From positions 310,001-374,000 of the forward strand of contig NZ_JAQFIP010000001.1 of the NCBI RefSeq assembly GCF_029504735.1: a stretch of DNA of 64,000 bases, read 5' to 3'. The notes under the pieces were generated by a model. It ran no database searches. It was not told the DNA's origin and saw nothing but the letters and a program-made list of their open reading frames with translations. Shown here piece after piece: positions 19,882 through 29,054 of this stretch. The DNA comes from Ereboglobus sp. PH5-10 (GTDB lineage Bacteria > Verrucomicrobiota > Verrucomicrobiia > Opitutales > Opitutaceae). The position numbers were made by a program, and so were the translations under genes. Within the stretch, counting starts at the first letter, position 1. Every line of letters starts with the position of its first letter.

Positions 19882-20390
19882 TTGACGATGAAGTCCTTGA
19901 GATGGGCGTCGTTTTTGAACAGATCCACCGCCTTGACTTGGTCGAGCGTTTTGAGGTGCGTGTTTTGAGGATAGTTTTTGACGGCCTTGGCGAGAACCTT
20001 GCGCGCATCGTCATCGCGACCGAGCATCACAAGCGCGCGCAGTTTGCGTTCGATGAAAACGGGATTCTCCGCGACTTCCTTCAACTGCGCGTCGCACGCG
20101 GCGAGCGCGCCCTTGTAGGCCTTGGTCGCGCCGGATTTGTCGCCGAGGCGGACGCGCACCTTGCCGAGCTCTATCCAGTAGTCATCGACCGTGGGATTGA
20201 GCGTGGTCGCCTGCGTGAGCGATTTTTCCGCGGCCGCGTAGTTGCGAAGAAAATTCTCCATGTTGGCATCGCTGGCGTGCTTTGCCGCCTGATCCTGGTG
20301 GAGCTTGGAAACTTCCTTTTTGCCGCCGCCGCAACCGGCAATCAGAAAAAGAACGAGCAACGCGGTGAGGGTGCTTGTGATTTTTTGCAT
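19878..20390 (-). CDS. Small tetratricopeptide-type lipoprotein
   Basis: 170-residue predicted lipoprotein: MQKITSTLTALLVLFLIAGC gives a signal peptide and lipobox LIAGC followed by GGGKKEV. The rest is helical with two to three TPR-like repeats (NYAAAEKSLTQATTLNPTVD, KSGATKAYKGALAACDAQLK, DDARKVLAKAVKNYPQNTHL). TPR lipoproteins usually scaffold envelope complexes; no partner can be named here. The frame is open further upstream, but only the start at 20390 yields a signal peptide. Confidence 0.8.
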   Translation of the reverse strand: MQKITSTLTALLVLFLIAGCGGGKKEVSKLHQDQAAKHASDANMENFLRNYAAAEKSLTQATTLNPTVDDYWIELGKVRVRLGDKSGATKAYKGALAACDAQLKEVAENPVFIERKLRALVMLGRDDDARKVLAKAVKNYPQNTHLKTLDQVKAVDLFKNDAHLKDFIVK

Positions 20391-20481
20391 AAACTGGGGG
20401 TAACGTGAAACGAAGAGCGGCGCGGCTGGCAAACGATTCTTCAAAAAAACTCGCGCCCGCGATGGCTCCGCTTGCGCATGA

Positions 20482-21267
20482 TTACGCGGCGACCGCCGAC
20501 CAGAAGCGGCATTCGTCCGAGAAATCGCGCACGGCGCGCGACTCGGCGCTCACTTTGCTGCGCAGCGCGTCAAACGTGTGCCGCCAGCCCGTCACCGCGA
20601 GGTCGGCGAGAATCTCGGCGCGAGTGGGCAGGTGCATGAAGGTGCGCCCGGTTTCGTGCTCGAAATAACGGTCGCCAAACTCGACGAGGCACGGGTCCTG
20701 CCGACCTTCCGCCCAGCGATCCGCCTCCATGCGCCAGAGGATGCGCTCGCCGGCGCCGCCGACCTCGCGATCGTGCGTGGTGAAGAGCAACGGCGCGCCG
20801 GGTTTGCAAACGGCGCGCAGCTCAAGGAGCGCGGCGATGCGGTTTTTGCGTCCGGGGATTTGCATCAGGCCGTTGAACATAAAAAGCGCGCCTTCGAAAC
20901 GCGGCGCGCCGCCGAATCCGTCCGCCTTGCGCAGTCGCGTGGCGTCGGCGTGGCGCACGCGGATGTTCGCGCCGGGCGCGCGCTCGTCGACAAGACTGCG
21001 CGCCTGGTCAACAAGCTCCTCGGCAAAATCAAACGCGGTGATGTTGCGGTAACCGAGATCGTGCAGGCCGACGGTCACGCGGCCCGCGCCGCAGCCGGCC
21101 TCAAGGAGCGCGGCGTCGCGGTTGGTGAAAAAACGCTGGATGAGAATGCTCTCGGATTTCCAGAGCCCGAGGAAATGCGCCGCGCGCGCGTAGTGGATGA
21201 CGGTGTTAGGATCGTTGAAATCGTCCCGAACCGTGGCGGAGGTGATTTTTTTCGGGGAAGTGCTCAC
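20482..21267 (-). CDS. Class I SAM-dependent methyltransferase
   Basis: 261-residue methyltransferase. The SAM-binding motif I is LLEAGCGAGRVTVGL, followed by the acidic TAFDFAEELVDQAR and RVRHADATRLR. The start is the GTG at 21267 (MSTSPKKITSATVRDDF), overlapping the TGA of dxs as GTGA, which indicates translational coupling with dxs. The substrate is unknown; the fold alone does not decide between small molecule, lipid and protein targets. Its C-terminal half has a Gly/Glu-rich region typical of small-molecule methyltransferases. Confidence 0.85.
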   Translation of the reverse strand: MSTSPKKITSATVRDDFNDPNTVIHYARAAHFLGLWKSESILIQRFFTNRDAALLEAGCGAGRVTVGLHDLGYRNITAFDFAEELVDQARSLVDERAPGANIRVRHADATRLRKADGFGGAPRFEGALFMFNGLMQIPGRKNRIAALLELRAVCKPGAPLLFTTHDREVGGAGERILWRMEADRWAEGRQDPCLVEFGDRYFEHETGRTFMHLPTRAEILADLAVTGWRHTFDALRSKVSAESRAVRDFSDECRFWSAVAA

Positions 21268-23210
21268 GGGGCGGCGGAATGTAGCGCGCGCAGCACCCGG
21301 TCGCGCATTGCTTCCGGCGAGAGGCCGTGCGCGGCGCGCAGCGTGGCGGCATCGGTGCCGTGTTCGACAAACGCATCCGGCCAGCCTATGCACTCGACGG
21401 GCGTCGTGACTCCTGCCTGTTGCAGCGTTTCAAGCACCGCGCCGCCGAATCCGCCGGTAATCACATGGTCCTCCATCGTCACGAGCAGCGGCGCTTTCGC
21501 GGCGTGCGCGAGCAGGAGTTCGCTGTCGAGCGGCTTGGCGAAGCGGGCGTTGACCACGCCGACGCTGAGATTGTTTTCCAGCGCGAGGCGGTCGGAAAGC
21601 GCGAGCGCGTCGCCCACCATCGTGCCAAGGGCCCAGATCATTGCGTGCGCGCCTTCGCGCAGCACCTCGGCTTTTCCGACGGGAAGCGCGGAGGGCTCCG
21701 CCTTGACCGGAACACCTTGCGCCGCGCCGCGCGGGTAGCGGATGAACATGGGGGCGTTTGCCGTAAGCGCCGTGTGCATCATGTCAACCAACTCGTCCTC
21801 GTCCTTCGGTTGCATGATGACGGCGTTTGGCACGAGGCGCAGATATGCGATGTCGAAGAGCCCGTGGTGCGTGGCCCCGTCGTTCGGCGAAAGCCCGGCA
21901 CGGTCCATGCAGAAAGTGACGGGCAGGTTTTGCAGGCAAACGTCGTGCAAAATCGGGTCGAGGCTGCGCTGGAGAAACGTCGAGTAAATCGCGACAACGG
22001 GGCGGATGTTTTTCGTGGCAAGCCCCGCCGCAAAAACAACGGCGTGCTCCTCGGCGATGCCGACATCAAAAAACTGGCGGGGCAGCTCGGCCGCGAGGTG
22101 ATTTAGCCCGGTGCCGGAAGGCATCGCCGCCGTGATGCCGACAATGCGCGGATCGGCCTTGGCAAACTTTGTGAGCGTGCGTCCAAACACCTCCTGCCAC
22201 GCGGGCGGCGCGTCCGTCTTTACCGTCTCGCCGGTCGCCGGATCGTAGGGGCTCGCGCCGTGGAATTTTTCGGGCGAGTTGATCGCGGCGGGCAGGCCGA
22301 GCCCTTTTTTTGTGAGGACGTGGACGAGGATTGGCGAGTCGGACTGCTTCGCGAACTCGAGCCGGGCAGCAAGCTCGTCAATGTCGTGGCCGTTGACGGG
22401 GCCGATGTAGCGGAGGCCGTATTTCTCGAAAAGGGATGACTCGACAAAAAAATCCTTCGTTTCGCGCTTCCACTTCATCCAGGTGCGGTGCATTTCCTGC
22501 CCGCGCGGCAGCGAGGTGAAGAATTTTTCGAGGTCGTTGTGGATTTTGTTGTAAGTGGGGCTGGTGCTCAGGCGGGTGAGGTAGCGCGAGATGGCGCCGA
22601 CGTTGCGCGCGATCGACCACTCGTTGTCGTTGAGGATGACGATGAGGCGCTTCGTGGATGTGATGATGTTGTTGAGCGCCTCCATGGTGACGCCGCAGGT
22701 GAAGGCCCCGTCGCCGCAAACCGCGACGACGTGCTCGCCGGTGCCGTTAAGGTCGCGCGCGGCGGCCATGCCGAGCGCGGCGCTGAGCGCGGTGCCGGCG
22801 TGCCCCGCTCCGAAGCTGTCGTGCGGCGACTCGGCGCGATTGCAGAAGCCCGACACTCCGCCGGTGTGCCGAAGTTTTTTGAAGAACTCGCCGCGCCGCC
22901 CCGTGAGCAGCTTGTGCACATAGGCTTGGTGCGAGACGTCGAAAACAATCTGGTCCTTTGGCGTGTCAAAAACGCGGTGCAGGGCGATGGTCAGCTCGAC
23001 GACACCAAGGTTGGGGCCGACGTGGCCGCCGTTGCGCGAGGTGACGGCGATGATCTCGTCGCGGATTTCCCGCGCCAGACGCGGCAGCTCGTCCGGAGGC
23101 AGTTTCTTGAGGTCCGCGGGCGAGTTGATCGCGTCGAGCACGCGCGCATCGCCGTCGGCCACGGGACGGTCCGGCTGGGAAAATGCGGAAGGGTTGGTGG
23201 GCGGACTCAT
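21264..23210 (-). CDS. dxs: 1-deoxy-D-xylulose-5-phosphate synthase
   Basis: 648-residue thiamin diphosphate enzyme that condenses pyruvate with glyceraldehyde 3-phosphate, the first step of the MEP isoprenoid pathway. Motifs are GGHVGPNLGVVELTIALH, the thiamin-diphosphate GDGAFTCG...NDNEWS region, and in the pyrimidine domain GIAEEHAVVFAAGLA. The C-terminal transketolase domain follows with EDHVITGGFGGAVLE. The length is normal. It sits between xseB (3 bases upstream) and the methyltransferase gene (4-base overlap); an xseB-dxs order recurs in many bacteria. Confidence 0.97.
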   Translation of the reverse strand: MSPPTNPSAFSQPDRPVADGDARVLDAINSPADLKKLPPDELPRLAREIRDEIIAVTSRNGGHVGPNLGVVELTIALHRVFDTPKDQIVFDVSHQAYVHKLLTGRRGEFFKKLRHTGGVSGFCNRAESPHDSFGAGHAGTALSAALGMAAARDLNGTGEHVVAVCGDGAFTCGVTMEALNNIITSTKRLIVILNDNEWSIARNVGAISRYLTRLSTSPTYNKIHNDLEKFFTSLPRGQEMHRTWMKWKRETKDFFVESSLFEKYGLRYIGPVNGHDIDELAARLEFAKQSDSPILVHVLTKKGLGLPAAINSPEKFHGASPYDPATGETVKTDAPPAWQEVFGRTLTKFAKADPRIVGITAAMPSGTGLNHLAAELPRQFFDVGIAEEHAVVFAAGLATKNIRPVVAIYSTFLQRSLDPILHDVCLQNLPVTFCMDRAGLSPNDGATHHGLFDIAYLRLVPNAVIMQPKDEDELVDMMHTALTANAPMFIRYPRGAAQGVPVKAEPSALPVGKAEVLREGAHAMIWALGTMVGDALALSDRLALENNLSVGVVNARFAKPLDSELLLAHAAKAPLLVTMEDHVITGGFGGAVLETLQQAGVTTPVECIGWPDAFVEHGTDAATLRAAHGLSPEAMRDRVLRALHSAAP

Positions 23211-23213
23211 CCG

Positions 23214-23483
23214 TTATTCGCGGTCGGCAACGGGAAAAGCGGCGAGTTCCGCGTCGCCGTCTTTCTGTTTCTTAAGCAGCTCGATTTTCATCTCGGCGTC
23301 CTTGAGGCGCGCCTCGCAGATTTTGAGCAATTTGCCGCCTTCCTCAAATTTGACGAGCAACTCGGCCAGCGGAGTGTCCCCGGATTCCATCGACTCAATG
23401 GTTGCCTCGAGCTGTTCGAGCGCCTGTTCGAAGGATGGCGGGGTTTTCTGAGCCCTGGCTGATGTCTGTTTTTTTGCGTCCAC
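23214..23483 (-). CDS. xseB: Exodeoxyribonuclease VII small subunit
   Basis: 89-residue helical small subunit of ExoVII. The core is PSFEQALEQLEATIESMESG, then LAELLVKFEEGGKLLKICEARL, exactly the XseB pattern. It ends with a short lysine/aspartate-rich tail. xseA is not in the window. It lies 3 bases ahead of dxs in the same direction. Confidence 0.95.
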   Translation of the reverse strand: MDAKKQTSARAQKTPPSFEQALEQLEATIESMESGDTPLAELLVKFEEGGKLLKICEARLKDAEMKIELLKKQKDGDAELAAFPVADRE

Positions 23484-23655
23484 GTTGAAAGAAGGCGATT
23501 AATGAAGTGAGGCGCGCCTGTTTTCAAGGGAGTAAAATGGGCGTGCAGTTCAAAAAAAACGAGCAATCGCCCGCAACCGCGGACGCCTTCGCGAAAATCC
23601 TTCCGCCAAACCAAGTGTTTTTTCGGCGATTGCCGGAGGCCGCCCCGCAGCCGGT

Positions 23656-25161
23656 TTATTCTCCAAGCTGCACGTTGTAACGGTTCAGCGACGTGGTTTC
23701 GAGACGGGCGAGCTCCGCGAGCGCAAGCCGGAGGTTCACGCGGGCGTCAATCTCGGCAAGGCGGGCGGTGTCGTAATCCTCCTTGGCTTCCTGCACGCGG
23801 CGGAAGGTGCTCAAGCCCTGGTCGTAACGGGCCTTTTCAAGTTCGTATTGCTGCTCGCTGAGCTTTGTGGCGAGCGTGGTGATTCGCACGCCCTCGTCGC
23901 TTGTTTGCACGCTGCGGACTGCGGTGCGCACTTGCACGAGGACGTTTTGGTCGAGCTGCTCGTAGCCAACTTGCAGGGAATCGAGAGAGGCCTTGGCGTT
24001 GGCGAGGTTGGCGCGCTCGCGACGCCGGCCCCACGGATAAGTGAGCGTGGCGCCGACGCTCCAATCGTGGTCGTCCTGGCTGAGTGTTTGGTTGAAGGCG
24101 CGCCCGAAGGTGCCGCGCGTGGCGTCGTAGCCGGCCGCGCCCACGAGATCGAGTTGGGGGAGACGGTTCCTTTTGGCGACGGCGAGGTCGATTTCGGATT
24201 GCTTGATCGCAAGGCGGGTCGAAGCGAGCGACGGCGAGTTGTCGCGGGCGAGCTTGTAGGAGCGGGCGAAGGAAACCGAAACGTCGTCGATTTTGCTCAC
24301 GGCAAGCGGGCCGATGGCGGCCTCGAATTGGAAGGGGTTGATGAGCGAGAGGAGCGCGTCCTCGGCGTCATTGACGGCTTTTTGCGCAACAATGATATCG
24401 CGTTGCGCGGTGGCCACGCCGACCTCGGCCTGAAGCACGTCGAGGTTGGTGGCGGTGCCGACCTGCCGGCGCATTTTGTTTTCCTCGAGGAGCTTTTGCG
24501 CGACCTCGAGCGAGAACTTGCGAACTTCAAGGCGCGCGCGGACGAAGTCGAGATTGTAGTAGGCGTCCTCAACGGAGCGGATGGTGGAGAGGACGGTGCT
24601 TTTGAGGTCGTAGTTGGAGCGGTCAATGCTGAGCCGGGCGCGTTCGATGGCGGCCTTGTTGACTGTGGAACCGAAGTTTTTGAGAAGGGGTTGCGTGACC
24701 CTGAGCGTGAGGCCGCTGCCCCAGGCGGGATCAAAAACAGGAGTGGAGGATGAGGGGCCGGAATAATCCCTGCGGCTGGCGGCGTAACCAAGCTGGAGCG
24801 TGGCACCGGTGATTATTTTTTGCGAGACGGAGACGCTGGCGTCGGTTTCATGTGTGCCGGATGCGTTTCCCGTGCCGTAAAGATCGGAGCGGCTATAGGA
24901 GCGGTTGGCGTTTGCGGAAAAGCTGGGATCGTATTCAGCCCTGGCGATTTCGAGGGTGTTCACCGCCGATTCAGTGTCGATGCGCTGGATGCGAAGGTCG
25001 AAATTTTTGTCGAGCGCCATGGCGACGCATTGCTCGATGGTGAGCAGGGGCGGGGTGTTTTCAGCGGGCCGGGTTTCTGACGCCGGAGGTGTTGGCTGGG
25101 CGTTGGCGAATGCGGCGAGGAGGAGGGCGGCGACGGGCGCGAGGGCGAATCGTTTAAGCAT
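23656..25161 (-). CDS. TolC family outer membrane efflux protein
   Basis: 501-residue outer-membrane channel protein. The start at 25161 gives the signal MLKRFALAPVAALLLAAFANA. Then LTIEQCVAMALDKNFDLRIQ marks the first OEP repeat and LARDNSPSLASTRLAIKQSE the second. Long helices end in TAVRSVQTSDEGVRITTLAT. No inner-membrane pump or membrane-fusion protein gene is adjacent in the window, so the partner system is not identifiable. It lies downstream of the PpiD-like gene on the same strand, separated by a strong hairpin. Confidence 0.92.
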   Translation of the reverse strand: MLKRFALAPVAALLLAAFANAQPTPPASETRPAENTPPLLTIEQCVAMALDKNFDLRIQRIDTESAVNTLEIARAEYDPSFSANANRSYSRSDLYGTGNASGTHETDASVSVSQKIITGATLQLGYAASRRDYSGPSSSTPVFDPAWGSGLTLRVTQPLLKNFGSTVNKAAIERARLSIDRSNYDLKSTVLSTIRSVEDAYYNLDFVRARLEVRKFSLEVAQKLLEENKMRRQVGTATNLDVLQAEVGVATAQRDIIVAQKAVNDAEDALLSLINPFQFEAAIGPLAVSKIDDVSVSFARSYKLARDNSPSLASTRLAIKQSEIDLAVAKRNRLPQLDLVGAAGYDATRGTFGRAFNQTLSQDDHDWSVGATLTYPWGRRRERANLANAKASLDSLQVGYEQLDQNVLVQVRTAVRSVQTSDEGVRITTLATKLSEQQYELEKARYDQGLSTFRRVQEAKEDYDTARLAEIDARVNLRLALAELARLETTSLNRYNVQLGE

Positions 25162-25360
25162 GGATGTTTCTGTTTTGAAAACCGGGGGAATGCGTGGTGC
25201 GGGTGCTTTATGAACACGCGCGTTGATCAAAAAGTTACAGGTTGGTTGGGCGGGTTGCGCTTGGTGGCGAAATTTCTCTGGTGCTCTAGGACAACTCGCG
25301 CCTGACGCATCTCGCGGGCGGTGGTTGCGTTTTTTTGGGATATGCGATGCGTTTTTTTGC

Positions 25361-25401
25361 ACAAAAGCAGAAAAGCTGCGGGCTTTTCTGCTTTTGTTTT
25401 A
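25361..25401. terminator. Strong terminator-like hairpin between the PpiD-like and TolC-like genes
   Basis: A perfect 16-bp stem, ACAAAAGCAGAAAAGC at 25361-25376 and its complement at 25382-25397, with a 5-base loop. Next to it the sequence GCGTTTTTTTG occurs twice (about 25328 and 25350). It is about 20 bases past the PpiD-like stop. The T-rich tail is short on either strand, so transcript-end stabilisation is an alternative to true termination. Confidence 0.65.
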
Positions 25402-25420
25402 TCGAAACATGCCCCGCGCG

Positions 25421-27112
25421 TTAACGGTTCGTCGTCGGGTCGGTTTTTGCGCGCTCGGCATTGGCGAGGTTGCGGCGATACTGGCTGGCGTATTCCATCG
25501 CCTTGCGGCTTGCGATCTGGCTGGCAAAGAGCGCGTAGTTGGGATTGCCCTCCGTGAGATCGGGAAGCTCGCAGCTTTGCGCATAAACGAAGCGCCCGTC
25601 CCTGGAAACGATGGACATGTCGGAAACCTCGCCCTGCTTGAGGTGCTCGAGCGCGGCGATAATGTTGCCATCAATGGTCTCGTAGGTCGCGGTGCGAAGC
25701 GTGAAGGCGGGAATGGACTTGGTGCTCACGGTCACGCCCTCGGCGGTCGCGGCCTTCGTGGCGGCATCCTCAAAGGTGGAGCCCGCGGCGATCGCGTCCT
25801 GAATCCGGCCCTTGAGTTTCTGGCCAAGGGCGACGAAGAGTCTTTGATTTTCCTGCGCGGTGTAATCCTCGGAAACCTTGACGCGCACTTCCTCGAACCC
25901 GGGCTCGCGCGCGGGGACCGTGGCCTGCCAGAAAAGGATCACCGCGCCGTTGTTGGTGTTGATGGCGTGGGAAACGCGGTTCTCGGCACCCAGGCTGAAC
26001 GCCTCGCGCGCAATCGCGTAGCGGCTGTTGCCGAAGCGGGCGGGAGGTTCCTCCTCGGAAAAATCGGGCACGCTGTTGATCGTGGCGTTGTTCTGGATGA
26101 GGATGCGGGCGAAGTCGGGCGAGTCGGAGGTGATCTTGTCGGCGTAAAGTTTGTCGGCGAGGTTGCTGGCGGCCTTGTAGGCGGCGTCGATGGCGAGTTG
26201 CTGGCGGAGCGAAAGCTCGACCTGCGGTTTCACCTGCGCGTAGTCGTTGTCGGGCGTCGATTCGGCGGGAATCGCCATGCTCTCCGGGGCGGCCGCGGGC
26301 TTGGGGAAGCGGGCGGGATTCGCATCATAATGAGCGCGAACCTCGGCCTCGGTCGGCGAGATTCCGGCCATGAAGTGCGTGGCGGCGATTTCCGCGTAGC
26401 TAACGCGAACGCGCGGGGAAATGGTGTAGCGGGCGCGATTGGCCTCGAAGTAAGTGGTGAGCTCGAGATCGGAAGGCGCGATGTTTGCCTTGAAACTATC
26501 GCGCGCAATGGTCGCGGTCTGGAGCGTCCACGTGCTGTCGAACTGCTTGAGCACTTGCCGCACCTCGGAGGGGAGAACGTAACCCGGGCCGGCGATGAGC
26601 CTGGAGGCTGCGGCGATGCGGGCATCCTCGGCGAGGACGCGAGCGAAGTCGGCGGGCGTGGCGCTCACGCCAAGGCGACGGGGATCCTTGCGGATAATGT
26701 TGTAGGTGTCGGCGTCGAACCGGGGGGCGTCGCCCTCGCTCCGCTGCGCCATGAAGATGGGGATGCTTTGAATGTATGCCTTGAGCTCGGCGTCCGTCGC
26801 CTGGGGCACATTGAGCTGGTTGGCGGTGTGAAGCATCGCGTAACGCTCAAACGAATATTGAGTGACGTCGATGCCGCGCCTGGCGTAGAGAAGCGTGGCG
26901 CTCAGGGAGCCGTCGCGCATGATGCGCGAGTAATCCTGCTCGTTGCTCAGATCGAGGTCAAAAAACGGACGCTTGGGGGCCTTGTATTCGCTGCGTCCGA
27001 AACCGCCGGCCGTGTTTGTGATAAAAACAAAGGAGATTATGACACCCGCCAGCAGCACGAAGAAGATGATGCGGAAGTGTTGTTGGAAGGTTTTCTGAAT
27101 CCAAGTAATCAT
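25421..27112 (-). CDS. PpiD/SurA-like periplasmic chaperone, peptidyl-prolyl isomerase family
   Basis: 563-residue inner-membrane-anchored protein: one N-terminal membrane span (residues about 12-34, HFRIIFFVLLAGVIISFVF), then a SurA-N-like region with tandem helices (SLSATLLYARRGIDVTQYSF, VLPSEVRQVLKQF). The C-terminal parvulin region is weak: REAFSLGAENRVSHAINTNN aligns with the end of a PpiC domain, but the usual GGDLG signature is missing. It is therefore likely a PpiD-type holdase with little or no isomerase activity. This fits the E. coli PpiD layout. It is upstream of the TolC-like gene, consistent with outer-membrane protein maturation. Confidence 0.8.
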   Translation of the reverse strand: MITWIQKTFQQHFRIIFFVLLAGVIISFVFITNTAGGFGRSEYKAPKRPFFDLDLSNEQDYSRIMRDGSLSATLLYARRGIDVTQYSFERYAMLHTANQLNVPQATDAELKAYIQSIPIFMAQRSEGDAPRFDADTYNIIRKDPRRLGVSATPADFARVLAEDARIAAASRLIAGPGYVLPSEVRQVLKQFDSTWTLQTATIARDSFKANIAPSDLELTTYFEANRARYTISPRVRVSYAEIAATHFMAGISPTEAEVRAHYDANPARFPKPAAAPESMAIPAESTPDNDYAQVKPQVELSLRQQLAIDAAYKAASNLADKLYADKITSDSPDFARILIQNNATINSVPDFSEEEPPARFGNSRYAIAREAFSLGAENRVSHAINTNNGAVILFWQATVPAREPGFEEVRVKVSEDYTAQENQRLFVALGQKLKGRIQDAIAAGSTFEDAATKAATAEGVTVSTKSIPAFTLRTATYETIDGNIIAALEHLKQGEVSDMSIVSRDGRFVYAQSCELPDLTEGNPNYALFASQIASRKAMEYASQYRRNLANAERAKTDPTTNR

Positions 27113-27277
27113 GGGATGTAGGTAGAAAAAGGGAAAACGCTAGACCGGGAGACGGGTGTGTCAACGTGGGAGATTTGGAAAAAGAAAAAACCGCCACGGA
27201 GAATTAAAACGCTTTACAGTGGCTGGAAAGCCATGCACGTTTCGCCCTTTTCCAACTTTTCCACCACATAAAACACC

Positions 27278-27373
27278 ATGGGCAATCTGAAGAAGAAACG
27301 TCGTCTGAAAATGTCGAAGCACAAACGCCGCAAGCGTTTGAAATCAAATCGTCACAAAAAGCGCACGTGGTAA
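27278..27373 (+). CDS. 31-residue AURKAIP1/COX24-domain basic protein
   Basis: A very small gene with protein [20 protein letters not shown] continuing [11 protein letters not shown], about 60% Lys, Arg and His. It matches the bacterial AURKAIP1/COX24-domain family, tiny proteins of Bacteroidota and Verrucomicrobiota related to a mitochondrial small-subunit ribosomal protein. They are therefore likely ribosome-associated. It is flanked by a divergent PpiD-like gene and followed by a terminator. It is too short for default gene finders and easily missed. Confidence 0.85.
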
Positions 27374-27460
27374 GGGCGAGCGGTTGCGAGCAATTCGCAA
27401 CGCGCCTTTTGCCGCCGTCGTTGCACGCAAAAACGACATCACGCCCGCAAAACCATTTCA

Positions 27461-27487
27461 CCCGCTCTCGCAAGGAGCGGGTTTTTT
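27461..27487 (+). terminator. Rho-independent terminator after the small basic protein gene
   Basis: Stem CCCGCTC and GAGCGGG around loop TCGCAAG, then TTTTTT, about 90 bases beyond the stop of the 31-residue gene. Confidence 0.85.
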
Positions 27488-27584
27488 AGCGCAAAATGCG
27501 GAGGGTGCGCGGCGCGCATGTGTCACCGCGCACGTCATAAAATTCCGGCATCCACCCGGCAAATGCGTTTTTCAGAACTAGAGA

Positions 27585-27613
27585 TTGACAGTTTTGCGAG
27601 AGGTCGTGAGATT
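27585..27613 (+). promoter_or_regulatory. Possible promoter of tRNA-His
   Basis: A perfect TTGACA at 27585-27590, a 17-base spacer and GAGATT at 27608-27613. The predicted start is about 10 bases upstream of the tRNA. Confidence 0.4.
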
Positions 27614-27630
27614 CGCCGCCCTTTTCTTAC

Positions 27631-27708
27631 GGCGATCATAGCTCAGTTGGTTAGAGCACAAGATTGTGAATCTTGGGGTCGCGGGTTCGAGTCCCGTTGG
27701 TCGCCCCA
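27631..27708 (+). tRNA. tRNA-His (anticodon GTG) with encoded G-1 and CCA
   Basis: 78 nt including G-1 at 27631, which pairs with C73 at 27705. This gives the 8-bp acceptor stem that marks tRNA-His. Anticodon GTG is at 27666-27668 in stem AAGAT/ATCTT. T arm is GCGGGTTCGAGTCCCGT, and CCA is encoded at 27706-27708. Confidence 0.95.
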
Positions 27709-27782
27709 TTTTGCGAGTGTCGCAAGATGTTTTACCCAAGCGCATAAAAGCGCTCCTTGCGCGCCTCCGTGACACTTGAGGC

Positions 27783-28886
27783 TCACAAAACCACCATCTC
27801 GTCGCGATGCATGACCTCGAGATGTTTGCGCGCCGGATACAACGCGCGCATTTCATCGCCGTGCTTGCCCGCGATTTTTGCGATGTCCTCGCTGCCATAT
27901 GAAATTTTTCCCCGCGCGATCACGACACCCGCCGACGTGGTGACATTCACGATTTCACCCGCCGCAAAAACGCCCGTCGCACCCGTCACACCCACGGCGA
28001 GCAAACTCCGCCCGCGCTCCCGCAGCGCCGGCACCGCGTCGTCCTTCACGCTGATCGCGCACACGGGGCGCTGAAAATAAGCGAGCCAGCGTTTTTTCGA
28101 TTCCATGGGAATTCCGCTCGGCACAAAAAACGTGCCCGGTCCCGTGCCCGCGAGCAGCCTGTGCATGATTTCCGGCTCCGCGCCGCTGGCGATAAACACA
28201 CCGCAGCCGGATTTCATGGCGAGTTTCGCGGCGGCGATTTTGCTGATCATGCCGCCGGTCGCCGTGATGCTTGTCGTGCCGCCCGCCATCGCCTCGATCT
28301 CGGCTGTGATCTTGTTCACCACAGGCACGATTTTTCCCGTGCCCTTCATGTCGACCAGTCCCGGCGCGGTTGAAAGGATGAACAAATATTGCGCGCCAAC
28401 CAGGCTCGCGACCATGGCCGAAAGCGTGTCGTTGTCGCCGAACTTGATCTCGGCGGCGCTCACGGCGTCGTTTTCGTTGATCACGGGAATCGTGCCGTAG
28501 TCGATCAACGTCTCCAGGCATTTTTTCACGCCGAGGTAACGCTCGCGCCCGCGCATATCCTCGTGAGTGAGCAACACCTGCGCGGCGGTCAGCCCGTGAG
28601 GATCGAAGCCGTCCTGCCAGTATTGCATGAGCAGCGACTGCCCGATGGCGGCGCACGCCTGCTTTTTGGAAATATCCCTCGGCCTTTTTTCCAAGCCGAG
28701 CCGGCCCATGCCCAGGCCGCCCGCCGCGGACGACACGACGATCACCTCGACACCGCTTGCGCGAAACGCGGCGATCTCGGAGCAAAGCGCGGCGATGCGC
28801 GCGGCGTCCAGTTTCCCGATGCCGGTCGTGAGCACGCCGGTGCCGAGTTTGATGACAATGCGCTTGGGCTGGACGATGGGTTTCAT
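27783..28886 (-). CDS. proB: Glutamate 5-kinase
   Basis: 367-residue first enzyme of proline synthesis, phosphorylating glutamate. The start at 28886 (MKPIVQPKRIVIKLGTGVLT) leads the amino-acid kinase fold, with VSSAAGGLGMGRLGL, INENDAVSAAEIKFGDND and TGGMISKIAAAKLAM. The C-terminal 85 or so residues form a PUA domain (RSLLAVGVTGATGVFAAGE). proA is not adjacent. It is divergent from the membrane-protein gene at 29055. Confidence 0.96.
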   Translation of the reverse strand: MKPIVQPKRIVIKLGTGVLTTGIGKLDAARIAALCSEIAAFRASGVEVIVVSSAAGGLGMGRLGLEKRPRDISKKQACAAIGQSLLMQYWQDGFDPHGLTAAQVLLTHEDMRGRERYLGVKKCLETLIDYGTIPVINENDAVSAAEIKFGDNDTLSAMVASLVGAQYLFILSTAPGLVDMKGTGKIVPVVNKITAEIEAMAGGTTSITATGGMISKIAAAKLAMKSGCGVFIASGAEPEIMHRLLAGTGPGTFFVPSGIPMESKKRWLAYFQRPVCAISVKDDAVPALRERGRSLLAVGVTGATGVFAAGEIVNVTTSAGVVIARGKISYGSEDIAKIAGKHGDEMRALYPARKHLEVMHRDEMVVL

Positions 28887-29054
28887 GCGAAATGGAAACT
28901 GCGAATGATTGGGGCACGACCTTACGCGATTATTTTGCCGCCCCGCCAGTCCCAAGTGAACACCATCGCGGCAAAAATGCGGCGCGGCGCGGCGATTTTG
29001 TTCGTCAGGCCGCTTGACGACTTTGTTAATGTGCCAGTTTTACCGCGCTCCCAC

